NCBI GenBank assembly: GCA_001695595.3
Contig: MBPM02000005.1
Span: forward strand, 1,674,001 to 1,738,000
Origin: Plasmopara viticola
Lineage: Eukaryota; Oomycota; Peronosporomycetes; Peronosporales; Peronosporaceae
Length of the DNA stretch: 64,000 bases
Direction: 5' to 3'
The notes beneath the pieces are model-generated. The model searched no databases, was not told where the DNA came from, and was given only the letters and a program-made list of their open reading frames with translations. Below, one piece after another: positions 24,600 to 36,900 of the stretch; position 1 is the first letter of the stretch; each line of letters opens with the position of its first letter. Both the position numbers and the translations under genes were made by a program.

Positions 24600-24930
24600 G
24601 TAAGTCACCATGAGTCACCCCCAACCACTTACTCTAGATATTAGAGTCACCATAAGGCATCGAGTCACCACTTACCACTCACTCTAGATATTAGAGTCAC
24701 CATAAGGCACCAAGTCACCACTTTTTTCAACTACCTTGTGCTTAATTATAGTCATCACTTTACCAGTATGTCCTCTTTCATATTGCACCTTCGTATTTTT
24801 AGAATATATACGAAACATTGATCAAAAGAGGTGACTTAGGTGACTCGAATCGGTCTTTAGAATAAATGGACATCGGAAAGAAATACACTGATGAGTTACC
24901 ATAGTGGTGACTCATGTGACTCACACGATA
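24600..24930. repeat. GAGTCACC / GGTGACTC palindromic motif block, copy 1
   Basis: The left half holds repeated GAGTCACC-type octamers, including a 2 x 50-bp tandem (units starting at 24631 and 24681, core ACTCTAGATATTAGAGTCACC). The right half (24828-24925) holds the reverse complements GGTGACTT, GGTGACTC and TGACTCATGTGACTCA. The whole block could fold back on itself. Several sites match the bZIP core TGA(C/G)TCA. Confidence 0.8.
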
Positions 24931-26046
24931 TCAACATCTAGAGTAACACTCGAATGGCAATCCAATAATGCGCGAAAGGCGGAAATGACTTTAAATAAAA
25001 ATTGATTCACGCTAATACTTAGCGAGCAACTGCTCGAGTAGTACTATTTCCACCATACAAAGCTTTGCGAGGGAAGTCGATTTGGTAATGCGATTTAAGC
25101 CTACTTCTCGACTCAACCATTACTTTAGAATTTGTGTTTATGAGCTATTAATGAGTAGAGATTATCGCCAATTTGAATTGGCTCTGGGTCCTTGTGCCTT
25201 TGAGTACTAAACATCCATTACAACGAAGAAGTTGGGGTCACATTTGCGTAGATCATTGTGGAAGAAAAAGCGTGTAGACCCTATTTAATTGGCCGTGCTT
25301 TAAATAGTAAAGCCACAATATGTTGATCTGTCCACAATGACTGAATCGTGTATTCTGGATATCGACTTCGCGGTAGTTGTAATTTGATGAAATTTTGAGC
25401 GGCTTTAGCAATCCGAGAGGGTCAAATCATTTTGGCTTTGTTTTAGACTGCATCCAGTGGCTGCCATTGACCAACAGCGTTTCCAAATTAATACTGAAAC
25501 AGTCTCTGCTGTTATCTAAATTCTGCTTGAAATCAGTTTGATCTACTTCGACTCCAAGTAAATTGGCGATTTTCATGGGTCGATCATCGTTCTAGACAAT
25601 CTAAATATATATACTTCGACCATGGTGCTTAAATTTTTTCGGCGATCATAGTATCATTAATTTAATCGCATAAGCTATGTCTTCCACTTTTAATGCTTCG
25701 CTTTCAAATCCTCTGTTATATTAGCACCTGCTGAGACGCATTGTAGAGACGGAAATGGACGATAGTTCAGGAACTACCAGTATGCCGGTCAACTTGAATT
25801 AGTCTCACAACAATCTTGTCGTTATCAAGTTTCCAGTAAAGTATTAGATTCTTAATGATGTTGCTGGTTCTGTCATTCGATTGCTGCATGTACCGGTACC
25901 GGAGCATGGCAGTTCTTTGATAATGTTCAGGTTGTTGTTAATCCCGCTGTCAAACAAATTATGGAAATGTTAATACAACTTTTGATGTTCTGTATGGAAT
26001 ACATTGAATTCGTACGTCAAACATGGGCCCAACCAGCATTTTTTAA

Positions 26047-26870
26047 TTGGATGATATGTCCACTCTAACGATCCGAAGATCTAGTGGAACGACACAAACG
26101 CTCGATAACGAGGCTACTCGGTCGTTTCTGACATCAAAAAATGGCATCGGCGAGTTTGTATTGATTACATCCTACTCGAATAAGGGAGCTGCCAAACGAT
26201 TGCTCTTTACCGCTGTCGACCAACAAAATTAATACTTTGATGTAACGAGATGTAGCACAAATTTTCAAGCCGTAACAAAACTTCAAGTTAATGTGGCTCC
26301 TTCTCGCGCCGTTGCTACTGGCTCGCCACTTTACGCCGCGCATAATCTGGCTTACATTAAATTGCGAGATACATCGATTTATCTCAAGAAAAGTCCAATG
26401 CGAAGGAAAACGCGCGGTTTCATTCACCTCAATTTATACAGTTCACCCGCTATTTCAATCACAAACGGCTCTGCCGACGTTGTTGCGCCTGCTATAATTG
26501 CTAGTTTGTGCAATAATATGAATTTCGGAAACACTTGCCCAGCGCTTTGGGATTCAAGCAGTGCTACAACTACAACTGCGTTGGCTGGTGACCTTGCGCT
26601 TTCTACGTCTGCGGTCACTCTTTAAAATACAGCTAATTTCAATGGAACTTCAGCGGCTAGATATGGCAATACTCCATCACAATCGTCTTTGCCTCGTCTC
26701 TTTGCAACGTATCACCAACTAATGCACTAGCTAAAAAACTATCTGCTACTTCGGGCAAGTCGCGAATATACTTTCTGTTTCTCCGTGGCTTCCTTTACTC
26801 GTACGGTCAGCAATCTCATTGCCAATACAAAGCGATTGATCATGCATCTTATTATAACCATCTCGTTTTA
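26047..26870 (+). pseudogene. Structural-protein-like remnant, family F copy 1
   Basis: Plus-strand coding remains run 26047-26232, 26293-26625 and about 26640-26870, separated by stops and frame changes. The best block contains Asn-Met-Asn-Phe-Gly-Asn-Thr-Cys-Pro-Ala-Leu-Trp, followed by a Thr/Ala-rich stretch. Copies at 46790-47430 (+) and 58430-57500 (-) preserve the same pattern (Cys-Pro-x-Leu-Trp, Ser-Ala-Val, Thr-Ala-Asn). The reading frame was thus once selected. Its Ser/Thr/Ala/Asn-rich, beta-type composition resembles capsid or fibre proteins, but the family is not identified. Confidence 0.5.
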
Positions 26871-27000
26871 TCCATCTTTATCACCAAAAGGAATCTGTGG
26901 ACTTTCGAACAATGAAGAAGCGTTCGTTGCAGCGGAAGAGTGTGAAGGCTCTTAAATAGCCTTTCATGTTTGAGAGGGGTGAACTGTATGAGATTCGCCG

Positions 27001-27699
27001 CCCACGGTACAGGCGTAACACTAAATTTAAGTACAGCCTCAGAACACAGATGCATACTGTGGTGAAAAAGCACATGTAGATGCTAAAGGGACCTTCTTCG
27101 TAGTTGGCTTAGTAGATTCAGACGACCTGGCCTATCGGTAATTTTCTTTGGTGCATCGTCAATACCATACCGAATTTTATAAAGTCAAGACTAACGGCTA
27201 AAGCTCATCACTTTTCTATCAAATGTGATTCGAGTCCTCGTGAGGAAGGATGCAACCAGCCGTTACATAAAGCCGAACTTTTGTGGTCGAAGCTAGGAAT
27301 TTCGATGATGCACATGGAATTCCAAGGTGACCCGAAGAGGTATAGTCCCTACCTTAAGTGAAGAGCCAAATTTGGAGGATATAAACGATTATCAGTGATA
27401 GAATAAAAAAGTCCTCACTCAGGACCGACAGTGACCTCTGAAAGATCGTGTATCTTTTTGCACGCCTTTGGACCCGTCAAAGTTCCAGTTGCAATTTGAT
27501 AATAGTAACAAATATAATGAAGGCAAAGGTACAAACTAAAACACCGGACTGTAATTTGAACATCGATCTGCTAAATCAGCAATTTAAAATCTGCTTTTTA
27601 CAGTATTAGTGAGATGTAATACCTTTTTTATCTTACAAAATGTAGGATTGTAATTTAATCCCCATGAACATCAATGCATATCAGAGCTAGTATAGTAAA
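27001..27699. other. Intergenic, upstream of the F-box gene
   Basis: No gene is seen. The promoter of the F-box/coiled-coil gene should lie at its right end. An in-frame stop at 27688-27690 precedes the ATG at 27700. Confidence 0.4.
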
Positions 27700-29519
27700 A
27701 TGCTGGTGCGCACGAGCAGCCTGGTGCGTCACACCATCGTGGAAGAGGAAGCCCGGTGTGCATACAATTGCCATGTCCTCACAGAAGTACGTGAATTGAC
27801 CATTTTCATGTAATAATTTGTTGATTGGCGTCGAGGCAACAGGTGGAAAGCGTGCTGGACGAGATGGTGTACGACGTGGAAAAGTGCGAGCACGAGTGTG
27901 AACTTGTGAGGTTGAGACGCCGACTAATTGCTGTAGAAAGCTCTTTGGTGGAGTATAAAGAGCGAGAGATAGAATTGATACAGGAGAGGCAACAGGTCGG
28001 GCCATGGGCTAACATTACTACTCGTACCACAGCTAAAATTCTAGTGGACCGTATAGGCATACGACTATGCGGTAAAAGTCGAGCAAGAAGGCCGACAAAT
28101 CATGAGTAAATTGAATGATCACTTGTCTGCAGTTGTAACGGAGCTTGCTAAGAAGGAAGCGTACGTTAGCGAAACGGATCTCTGCAAGAGCCTAATCAAC
28201 ATTGGTTATTGCCTGTTGTAGTATAGACACGGAACTGCAGCAAGCAAAGGAGCAGCTAAAGTTGACAGGACAGCTGTCAAAAGAGCTGGCAAATGCTCAA
28301 CGAGAGATTCGAGAATTGCGACGAGCAAACGATATTCAGTTTCTTCTTAAACGAAACAACTCGATGCCGGCAAAGCCTCTGTCAAATTCAAGTTTGGGAG
28401 GCCACAAACTTGTGGGTCCTACGTCAGGATTGGATTCATTGTCAACTGAAATATTGGAGAAAAAGCATCCTTTTTCTCCGTTGCCTGACAACGTGATGCT
28501 GAAGTTGTTTTCTTTCTTGGACGAAGATAGTATGGTCACAATCAGTGTCACTGATAAAGTATTGGTGAGGCGAGTGAATGTGCTATTTGGTGTGGAAACG
28601 CCTACCATCTTGGAAAACACTATTCGTTCGCCGCCAGTAAAACAACGATCGTCATCGCCTCAAGTACGGAAGTCGCCAAAGCTTCGCAGTTTTAATTTCA
28701 TTGGATTATTAGAAAAGGACAAGGTACACAAAAGTCTGTATGTGAACGTTTTATCTGTGGACGCTGATCATGGATTGGCATCTTGAAGCGCTCAAAGGTG
28801 GATGCAATCGTAAAATCACTTACACCCGATCAGATCAAGCTATATCACGATATGTCAACTAGAGTGAGGACATTGGAGGTGACGTGCGCGGTCTATCTTT
28901 GCCCGTAGAGCTGACCAAATTTAGTTGGTTTTCTAACCTATCGGTTGTTTGCAGGCCCACCTTGTTCAAGTGCAGACTGAAAAGGAGGATGTGGCTGCTC
29001 GGTTGTATAGCGCAGAGAACGTTCGTGACTTTTTAATGGAGAAGCTAAGAGACCTTGAGGACAGGCTCGCTAATAACATGACCACAGCATTGAAAAAGAA
29101 TGAGCAGGCTGCTGTGGATCGCGAAATTATCGGATTTCTCGATGCCAAAACGCAAGAGTATGAAGTCGCACTACAGGAGTATGCGCATCAGAACAATGGT
29201 CTTCGGATAGAATTAGCTCAGGTTCAAGAAGAGCACGCCTCCAAGACAACGGTACATTAAAATTCTTTCGTGCCATGGTAGGGAGGGCACTTGCTAACCT
29301 ACTGCTCGCTGCATGCAGATCATCCAAGACATGGTCGAGCTACTTGCTGAGGAGAAAAAAGAGCTCGAGGCTCAAGTTCGGTCTCAGCGCAAGATCCTTG
29401 TTCGCGAAGTCAAAGTGTTGCGAGCACAAAACCAGCAACTTGCCGCTGAAAAAGAGCATTACTTTACGCAGCTTAAACAACTCAAGCACGCGTTGCGGCA
29501 CCTTGATCAGCTCAGCTAG
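27700..29519 (+). CDS. F-box and coiled-coil protein
   Basis: Spliced model: join(27700..27786, 27843..27995, 28057..28160, 28222..28723, 28789..28878, 28955..29251, 29319..29519), 1,434 nt, 477 residues. All six introns (56-76 nt) are GT-AG and phases agree. Residues about 30-165 form a long charged coiled coil. About 201-238 is F-box-like (Pro-Leu-Pro-Asp-Asn-Val-Met-Leu-Lys-Leu-Phe, then Phe-Leu-Asp). A Ser/Pro-rich linker follows, and about 300-477 is again coiled coil ending in a leucine-rich helix. F-box proteins usually link Skp1 of an SCF ubiquitin ligase to a target; here coiled coils replace the usual LRR or WD40 target-binding part. The donor after exon 2 (GTCGGG) is weak, so that junction is the least certain. 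The start is the first ATG after an in-frame stop. Confidence 0.8.
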
Positions 29520-29602
29520 TCACAACGTAACCTCGTTTTAATAACAACTGCATGACAGAATGATGGTCCTTGTTTCTATCCATCCGCCTCCATTTCCCGA
29601 CC

Positions 29603-32496
29603 ATGGCGACGGCGGCATTGCGTCGCTTTGCGATGGCACGCCCTCGCTTGCATACAGCTCCTATCAGCGTTAAGTTCTCCTACCGTGCACCGATGCTTGC
29701 GGTTCATCGTGTGCATCCCAACCCATTCTTTCCATTCAGGAACCAGAACGTCTGTGGGGCTTTCTATACGACTGACAGTAGCGATGGAGATGGCGACAAG
29801 GACGCGAAGAAGCCCAAGGACGACGCGAGTGGCATTGAAACTGACAATGTAAATGTTGTGATTGAGAATGATTTGGCAACAGTCGACGAGGGCGATCGCG
29901 CTCCCACGTATCCGCACGTCTTGGCCGTGCCCGCTCTCCGCCGACCATTCTTTCCGGGCGTCGTGCTACCCATGACTATTACGAATCCGGACGTCACACG
30001 TGCATTGATGGCGTTGAAAGAGAGTGGCCAGAAGTATGTGGGCGTTTTTCTCAAAAAGTCAAGTGGAGACCCCCTAAAATTTGTTGGAGGTGAGGACGTG
30101 ATAAAAAACCTAAGCGAAATCCACCATGTAGGTAGCTTTGCTAGGATCGACAACATGCTGCCATTAGATGCGAATTCCGTTCAAGTGTTGATGGTTTCAC
30201 AACGACGCATTGCTATTGACGATCTTCGAGATGAAGGACCTCCAATTCGGGTGAATATAAGCAACTTGGAGAGTCCGTCTTTTGACTCTAAGAGCAAGCT
30301 GATTCGAGCTTATTCGAATGAAATTGTTGCCACATTGAGGGAGATTGTCAAGATGAATCCATTGTTTAAGGACCATATGCAGTATTTTTCCCAAAGAATT
30401 GATATTCGCAACCCGTACAAATTGGCCGACTTTGCAGCGTCCGTGACCTCAGCAGATGGAGAGGAGCTACAGCAAGTGATGGAGGAAATGTCGTGTGAAG
30501 CTCGGCTCAAGAAAGCTTTGGAGCTGATTACTAAGGAGCTGGAACTAAGTAAGGTTCAGCAGACGATCAAAGAGCAAGTGGAAGAAAAAGTATCGAAGAA
30601 TCAGCGCAACTATCTGCTAATGGAACAGCTAAAGGCCATCAAGAAAGAGCTTGGACTGGAAAAAGACGACAAGGAAGCAATGATTACTAAGTATCGTGAG
30701 CGGCTTGCCCAATTTGCACCCGACAGCATTCCTGTCAGTGTGAACGAGGTTGTGGAAGATGAACTAAATAAAATGTCGATGTTAGAAAAGAACTCATCGG
30801 AGTATAACGTCACACGCAACTACTTGGATTGGCTTACCCAGCTCCCATGGGGCAAAGCTACTGAGGAAAATTTTGACTTGGCCAAGGCAAAACAGATTTT
30901 GAATGAGGATCATTATGGTCTCAAGGATATTAAAGAGCGCATTTTGGAATTTATCGCTGTTTCTAAGCTGAAAGGTGATATTCAGGGTAAAATCATTTGT
31001 TTTGTTGGACCTCCTGGCGTAGGTAAAACAAGTATCGGTAAATCCATCGCTCGCTCATTAAACCGCGAGTTTTACCGCTTTTCGGTTGGTGGTCTCAGTG
31101 ATGTTGCAGAAATAAAAGGCCACCGCCGCACATATGTTGGCGCCATGCCCGGCAAGATTATTCAGTGTTTAAAATCGACCCAGAGCTCAAACCCACTGAT
31201 TCTAATCGATGAAATTGACAAGCTTGGTCGTGGATACCAGGGCGATCCAGCGTCGGCATTGTTAGAGCTGCTAGACCCATCACAGAACAGCGGCTTTGTT
31301 GACCACTACATGGACGTGCCGGTCGATCTATCTCGAGTTCTTTTTATCTGTACAGCCAATGTTACGGACACTATTCCTGGACCACTACTAGATCGAATGG
31401 AAGTCTTGCGTTTGTCGGGTTATGATTCACCGGAAAAGCTGGCGATCGCGAAAGGATATCTTGTGCCTAAGACTTTAGAAAAAACGGGCTTACTGAAGTC
31501 GAAGGTAACACCGGATTCGTTGGGCCTGACTGATGAAGCAATTTTGACCCTGGTGAAGCAGTATTGCCGTGAAAGTGGTGTTCGCAACCTGGAAAATCAT
31601 GTGGAGAAGGTATTTCGCAAAGTTGCATTAGAAATTGTTGAAGATGTTGAACGAGAAAAGGCTCAGGAAGCTGGTGAGATGACTACTGCAGAAGACGTAA
31701 AAGACGTGCCGCACGATGAAAAAAACCGATTCCTGATCTCATCTGAAAAGCTGTCGAAATACGTCGGCAAGCCAATCTTTACGTCGTAAGTAGTGAAATT
31801 TATCATTTAAAATTGTATTGCTGATTGCACCTAACGACGCTTTTTGCCTCGTGCTCGTCTTAGCGACCGTATATTTGACAAACAGTTCCCAGGTGTCGTG
31901 ATGGGACTCGCTTGGACAGCTATGGGTGGTGCTTCGCTCTACATCGAGACTACGAAGGTGCACACGAAGGAAGACCGCTCAGGCTTAATTACTACGGGTC
32001 AAATGGGTTCTGTGATGGAAGAGAGTACCAAGATTGCACACACGTATGCCCGCAGTAAATTGCACGCTATAAACCCAGAAAGCAAGTTCTTTGAGGAAAA
32101 TGAGGTGCACTTGCACGTCCCGGAGGGGGCGACACCGAAGGATGGACCGTCGGCTGGCTGTACGATGGTGACAGCTCTTCTCTCACTTGCGATGGATAAG
32201 TACGTGTTTTCAAATGATTTGGCGTACTGAGAAAGTTTGACAATATTTTTTTCAGGACGGTAAAACCCGATCTCGCCATGACGGGTGAGTTGTCGCTTGT
32301 GGGCAAGGTCCTTCCTGTGGGTGGTATTAAGGAAAAGACAATTGCTGCAAAACGGTCGAGCGTGAAAACGCTTATCCTGCCTCTTGGCAACAAGCGCGAT
32401 TTTGAAGAGTTGGAAGACTACTTGCGAAGTGATCTGGACGTGCATTTTGCAGACTATTATGACGATGTGTTCAAAGTCGCTTTTGAGCAAGACTAA
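29603..32496 (+). CDS. LON1: Mitochondrial Lon protease (AAA+ serine protease)
   Basis: Spliced model: join(29603..31785, 31864..32199, 32256..32496), 2,760 nt, 919 residues. The introns are 78 and 56 nt (GTAAGT...TTAG and GTACGT...TTCAG). The enzyme degrades damaged and regulatory proteins in the mitochondrial matrix, driven by ATP. The N-terminus is rich in Arg and lacks acids, as in a matrix-targeting presequence. The LAN substrate-binding domain covers about 105-310. Walker A is GPPGVGKT at 469-476 and Walker B ends Asp536-Glu537. The Ser-Lys catalytic dyad is Ser824 (in GPSAG, exon 2) and Lys865 (in GGIKEK, exon 3). The open frame begins 33 nt upstream at a TTG; the ATG at 29603 is preferred. 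It starts only 83 bp after the stop of the upstream gene on the same strand. Length and order of domains are normal for the family. Confidence 0.96.
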
Positions 32497-33954
32497 ACGT
32501 TTTTACTATAAGCAAATGATTAACGTGCAAAGAACTATACCGCTGGAACATACACTCACGTACACGATTATTTTGACGTACTACCTTAAGCAGTTCAATT
32601 GGCTGATTGAGTACCAAAGACTTCTGCCACCATTTTAAAAATCCACTCAGGCTCCTCCTGCACTACTCTGTCGACACGAGAGTCGTCAATCGACGTACCG
32701 ACATTCGTAGGTCGTGTCGCCTGTTGCTCTACTAGACAATCGGCGTGAATTTAGGTCTGACCTTTTTTCGAAACTGACACTTGGTAACAAGATTTGTGCA
32801 TGTCCAAATACTCAAATGTGAGCTGATCATTAAATTCCACGAAAAGGAAGTCTTAAAACTATATTTTTCTATTGTAAATTTCACATTTTTGCATATGCAG
32901 TGGACTTTTTAAGACTTGCGCTAAATGTTTTGGGGAATACCTTCTTAATGATTGTTGAAACATCACTAAGCTTTAAACAAGATAGAGCGATACTCTCTGG
33001 AACGTGTAATACCGTTACACTCTTTCCTATCTAGACGTTGGACTCGTTGAGTCAATGCAAGCCCAAATCTTTCTTTCACGAATTTCGATCAATCAGGAAT
33101 TACCGCTGTAACTTGAATTGTTTCACCGCTGCCTGTACAACAAGTGAGTGAGCCGCAAAACTCTAAAACGCAACGATTTTAGGCTTGACTTCTGTTTGGT
33201 CGTTTACACATCATCGTGATCGAAAAATGAGCTAGCCCAAACGACAAGATTTAACATTAACATGTCCGAGTAGCACTCAACACATCTGCGCATATACTTT
33301 GTGTTGTTAAGCGACGACTCGGTCACGCCTGCTTCGTGCTCTTCATCTACTTTGTCCCGATGTGTACCATGCGCATCCGCACTTTTCTCTGATCGAATGT
33401 ACGCGCACAGCCAGGCTCAATGTCGGTCGTGTGGACCGTACCAGCCTGTACGCACGCCATATGAGATATTTGTAAACATGCGTGCACACGAACGAAAAGG
33501 TACCTTTTCTATGCCCGCATTTCATTATAGCCTTGGAGGCATCAACGATCAGGTAGAGCACTACCTTTGTAATGAGCTTGCTTAACTCAAGAATTGTCGT
33601 CAACTACCAGTAGACTGTCATTCTACGACCTGTGCCTACAATAGTAAGCGCTTGGGAGCGCTGCTCTGGTAGAGAACCAAGCACTCCACGCGCTCTCAAC
33701 TCTAGCGGCGAGAAGCATGGAATTGTCAAAATTGCTAATGGTCATGGTAAAAAGCGGCTACAAAGTCATTGTAGTCCTACCGGCGGGACCATAAACTTTA
33801 CGGGTTCCCAGTGTAGGGATTCCGTATTTAATTGAGCTTGATTTTGGCGGCAGCGTCGAACAAGAATGCTCCTCACGAAATAGAGGTGCTCGCTTTTTGA
33901 TAGAGGAAGTAGATGAGTTATCGATGCACTAGCACTACATGGCACTTCCGTTAC
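32497..33954. other. Intergenic, no supported gene
   Basis: Lon 3' flank, then AT-rich DNA. A plus frame of 94 codons at 33301-33585 is present without support. Confidence 0.4.
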
Positions 33955-36900
33955 TGTCGATCGCGTTCGGTGACCGGAGAACAAAGTCCTGGTGTTTGTG
34001 ATCCGTAGCACCGACAATTTCAACAGTTTTCACCAATACATGCACAAAGTGACACAGAATGAAGTTTTGAACATTATTTGATTCTTTAGCGCAAAGACAC
34101 ATTGCTTTGAGAGCAGGTCATTGACTCGCGCCCCTCGAGTCAGAATATAACACTTTTTAATAAAAATCGAATATCGGACCTATTTGACGTTTCAGTCTCG
34201 AATACGCACTTCCCGACGTCAACGCTTTCGAGCGCATCGAACCCTGTCAGAAATCGGCTTGAGTATGGATGTGGCAAATAATTTAATCACTGTCAAGCTC
34301 GTACACAAGGATGCTTTTGGCTGTGACCATAAATGATTCAACGAAGCGCGGACGCATTATGGTCTCAGAGTCGGCAGTATTGACATTCATTGGTAGTATT
34401 TACGCCTTTATAGAATAACTATCTTCCAAATTCGTCGTGTTATTTCTTTTCCTTACTTCTCTTCATTTATTTCGGCGTCGGAATTCTCGTCGCGTGAGTG
34501 TCTGGAGATATCAATTCAAAGTCTTTGACTTACTTACGCATTGTTGGAGAGCTAATCTCAGCAAGCTGCTTATCTGTATTCTTGCCAGCAAACATGGGGC
34601 AAAAACACTGTGGTGCTATGGAAAGAGAGAGAAATTTTGGTAAATCATACTTAGCTTGTGAGCTTATGAAATGCATTGTTTAACACATCCTCGACGACGA
34701 GGAGCATACAGCTACAGGTTTTGCTGTTGTAGCACACACGCTAAACAATTGACAATTTGCCTTCCATGAAAGTTCTTACTCCCGATATATCTGCCTGACG
34801 GCCAATGACAAGTACTTAATATACGCTCTTTCAATAACAATTCTGGTTTGGCTTGATACATTCGACTGTAGACGATTTTGATGTGTGAAGCCATTGTTAA
34901 GACCGTATTGACACTAATGATCGTATCTTTTAAAGCAATTATGTAGCCCATTCTCTTCATTCGGTCAACAAACACTTCAGAACTCGTGTTGCCTGCTAAT
35001 TTCTTGAGGAGGATTCCATATATGCATACGGCACAGGCATGCTACGGCCGCATTTGTTGAGGTTCTAACCGTTGCAGTGATCACAAATGTGTAGACCCAT
35101 ATGTACAACTTAAGCCACCAACGTGGGTGCTTATCATGCCATACGTGTAGGATGACCGCGAAGCGGTGTATCGCGCAAAGCTGAGCAATTTTGATCCGAG
35201 AATCACCATGAGTGCCTACAGTATGTAAGGGGTCTCCTTGATTAACATACATAGAAAGCTCGAATTCCATTGAAAATTTGTGTAATCTAACGCTTAGTCG
35301 TGCCGGCTTTTTTGCCGGATTCTTTAGCTCAATGTCCTTTTAAAAAGAGCTATGCACCTATCATTGCGCTCTCAAGCACCACAAATTAGATGCACTGAAA
35401 TTTATCAGAATGAGCTAGCCTTTAGCTTTGGTGACGCTAGCTATTTCATACTACACATCTATTTAATCATCATCTCGCAACCATTTTGTGTAAGAGGTAA
35501 GACGACAGTGCCGCAGAGCGTAGCGACACATTATATTATTAGATCACAAATGGTTTGGAGCCCAGCGGGTATACTCAAAAATTGAAAGGAGTATTCTTTA
35601 TTGCAAATGACTATTTGTCATTATCTGTTTTTTTGCTTTCTAAGGACTAAACAGTATCGCACGATCTTGCTTCATGACGTCAGCTAGGAACAATGCAGCG
35701 CAAATATCAAAGTCTTACGCATCTTAAAAGATCCTCGACAGTCATTCTGGCTAGCGCCTGTGATAAACAAAGTATGGGTCACACTATTTGATTGTGTGAG
35801 TAACTTTCAAACGATAAAAAGAGGCAGTACTCAAAAGCAGTGCATGGTTTGGTGACCACGCCTTGACGCAGATAATTAAATGTTACTATGCTAGATCGTA
35901 ATAATAGAACATTTCCCACACATTAGGCCCCAACACCGAAACTCGGCTCACATTTGAACAAAAGGCTGGTAAAAAAATTTAGCCTTTAGGCTGAGATTAA
36001 TCCACAAATAGTAATCTACAACTCGCACTGCCTTCATATACTAAAAAATGTTAAATAACCGGACTTACTTTCTCTTTAATAAAGCTAAGACAGACTCGCT
36101 GTACCTATCCACTCTCGCTCTCAAGTAACTCTCGAATCTTTGATACTGAGCATTTGTAAGTATTTAAAAGTATGCTCACTTGCCTTAGAGCGTGCAAGAG
36201 AAATCGATTCAGCTGACACTCGACTCAAGCTGCAGACATAAACTGCAGAGAAAATTGACGCAAAGAGTATTCGTCCGAAGACGTTCTTGAGTCATAAGAA
36301 GGCTTTGCTTATGTATTTTTAACAATAGACATAGAATTGTCTACACCGACAAAGCTGGCAACTAAAATAGATACTCCATCATACCAATGCAGCTCGAAAC
36401 GAGCGTGGAGATCATCATTTAGCGGGTGCGCTGGCTGTTGTTTAGACTGTCTGAAATGACCATGAGCTTACCTTGCAGTAGAGAGCACGCAACATGGCAA
36501 TTTCGTTGTAGAGGTGGTGTTTCCCGACCGGGAGCTGACAACATCAGGCAGTGACTTTTTTGGGTAGATTATAGGAGTATCGTGTGGGCTCACGATTTTT
36601 TGCAACCTCTTACGGAAAAATAACGGTGAAAAAGTTTGTTCAAGCGTTAAGGACTTCCCTGGATAGAATGACCAGTAATTATGTTCTCTGTGAGGAGGTG
36701 GTAATTACCATTTTTATGAACGGACATGACTCGAACTGACATGTTTTGCTTACACCCGGCCTACTTTTAAATGATAACGAAACTAGTATAGAATGACGAA
36801 GTGACTGCGCAAAAATCAAAGGTTTACAAAGCCAGCAAAATTTTGGACGGTCTGGTCCTCATTAATCCCAGTAAAGCGGAGAAGGACGAAGCTTTTTAAG

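Larger units (their letters stand above)
24255..27000 (+). mobile_element. Dispersed element E, copy 1
   Basis: This region is collinear with 43890-47440. Shared parts are a coding-like stretch (24255-24590 with 43893-44150), the GAGTCACC block (24600-24960 with 44160-44375), a conserved spacer (24990-25370 with 44420-44806), a short segment S (25370-25555, inverted in copy 2), an AT-rich part (25575-25960 with 46255-46720), and the structural-protein-like remnant (26047-26870). No terminal repeats or transposase were recognised, so the class is unknown. It could be a degraded large DNA element or viral insertion. Confidence 0.65.

Noticed and set aside
24600..24930. CRISPR-like repeat array
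   Set aside because: Repeats are short and irregular, lack uniform spacers and mirror each other. The setting is eukaryotic.
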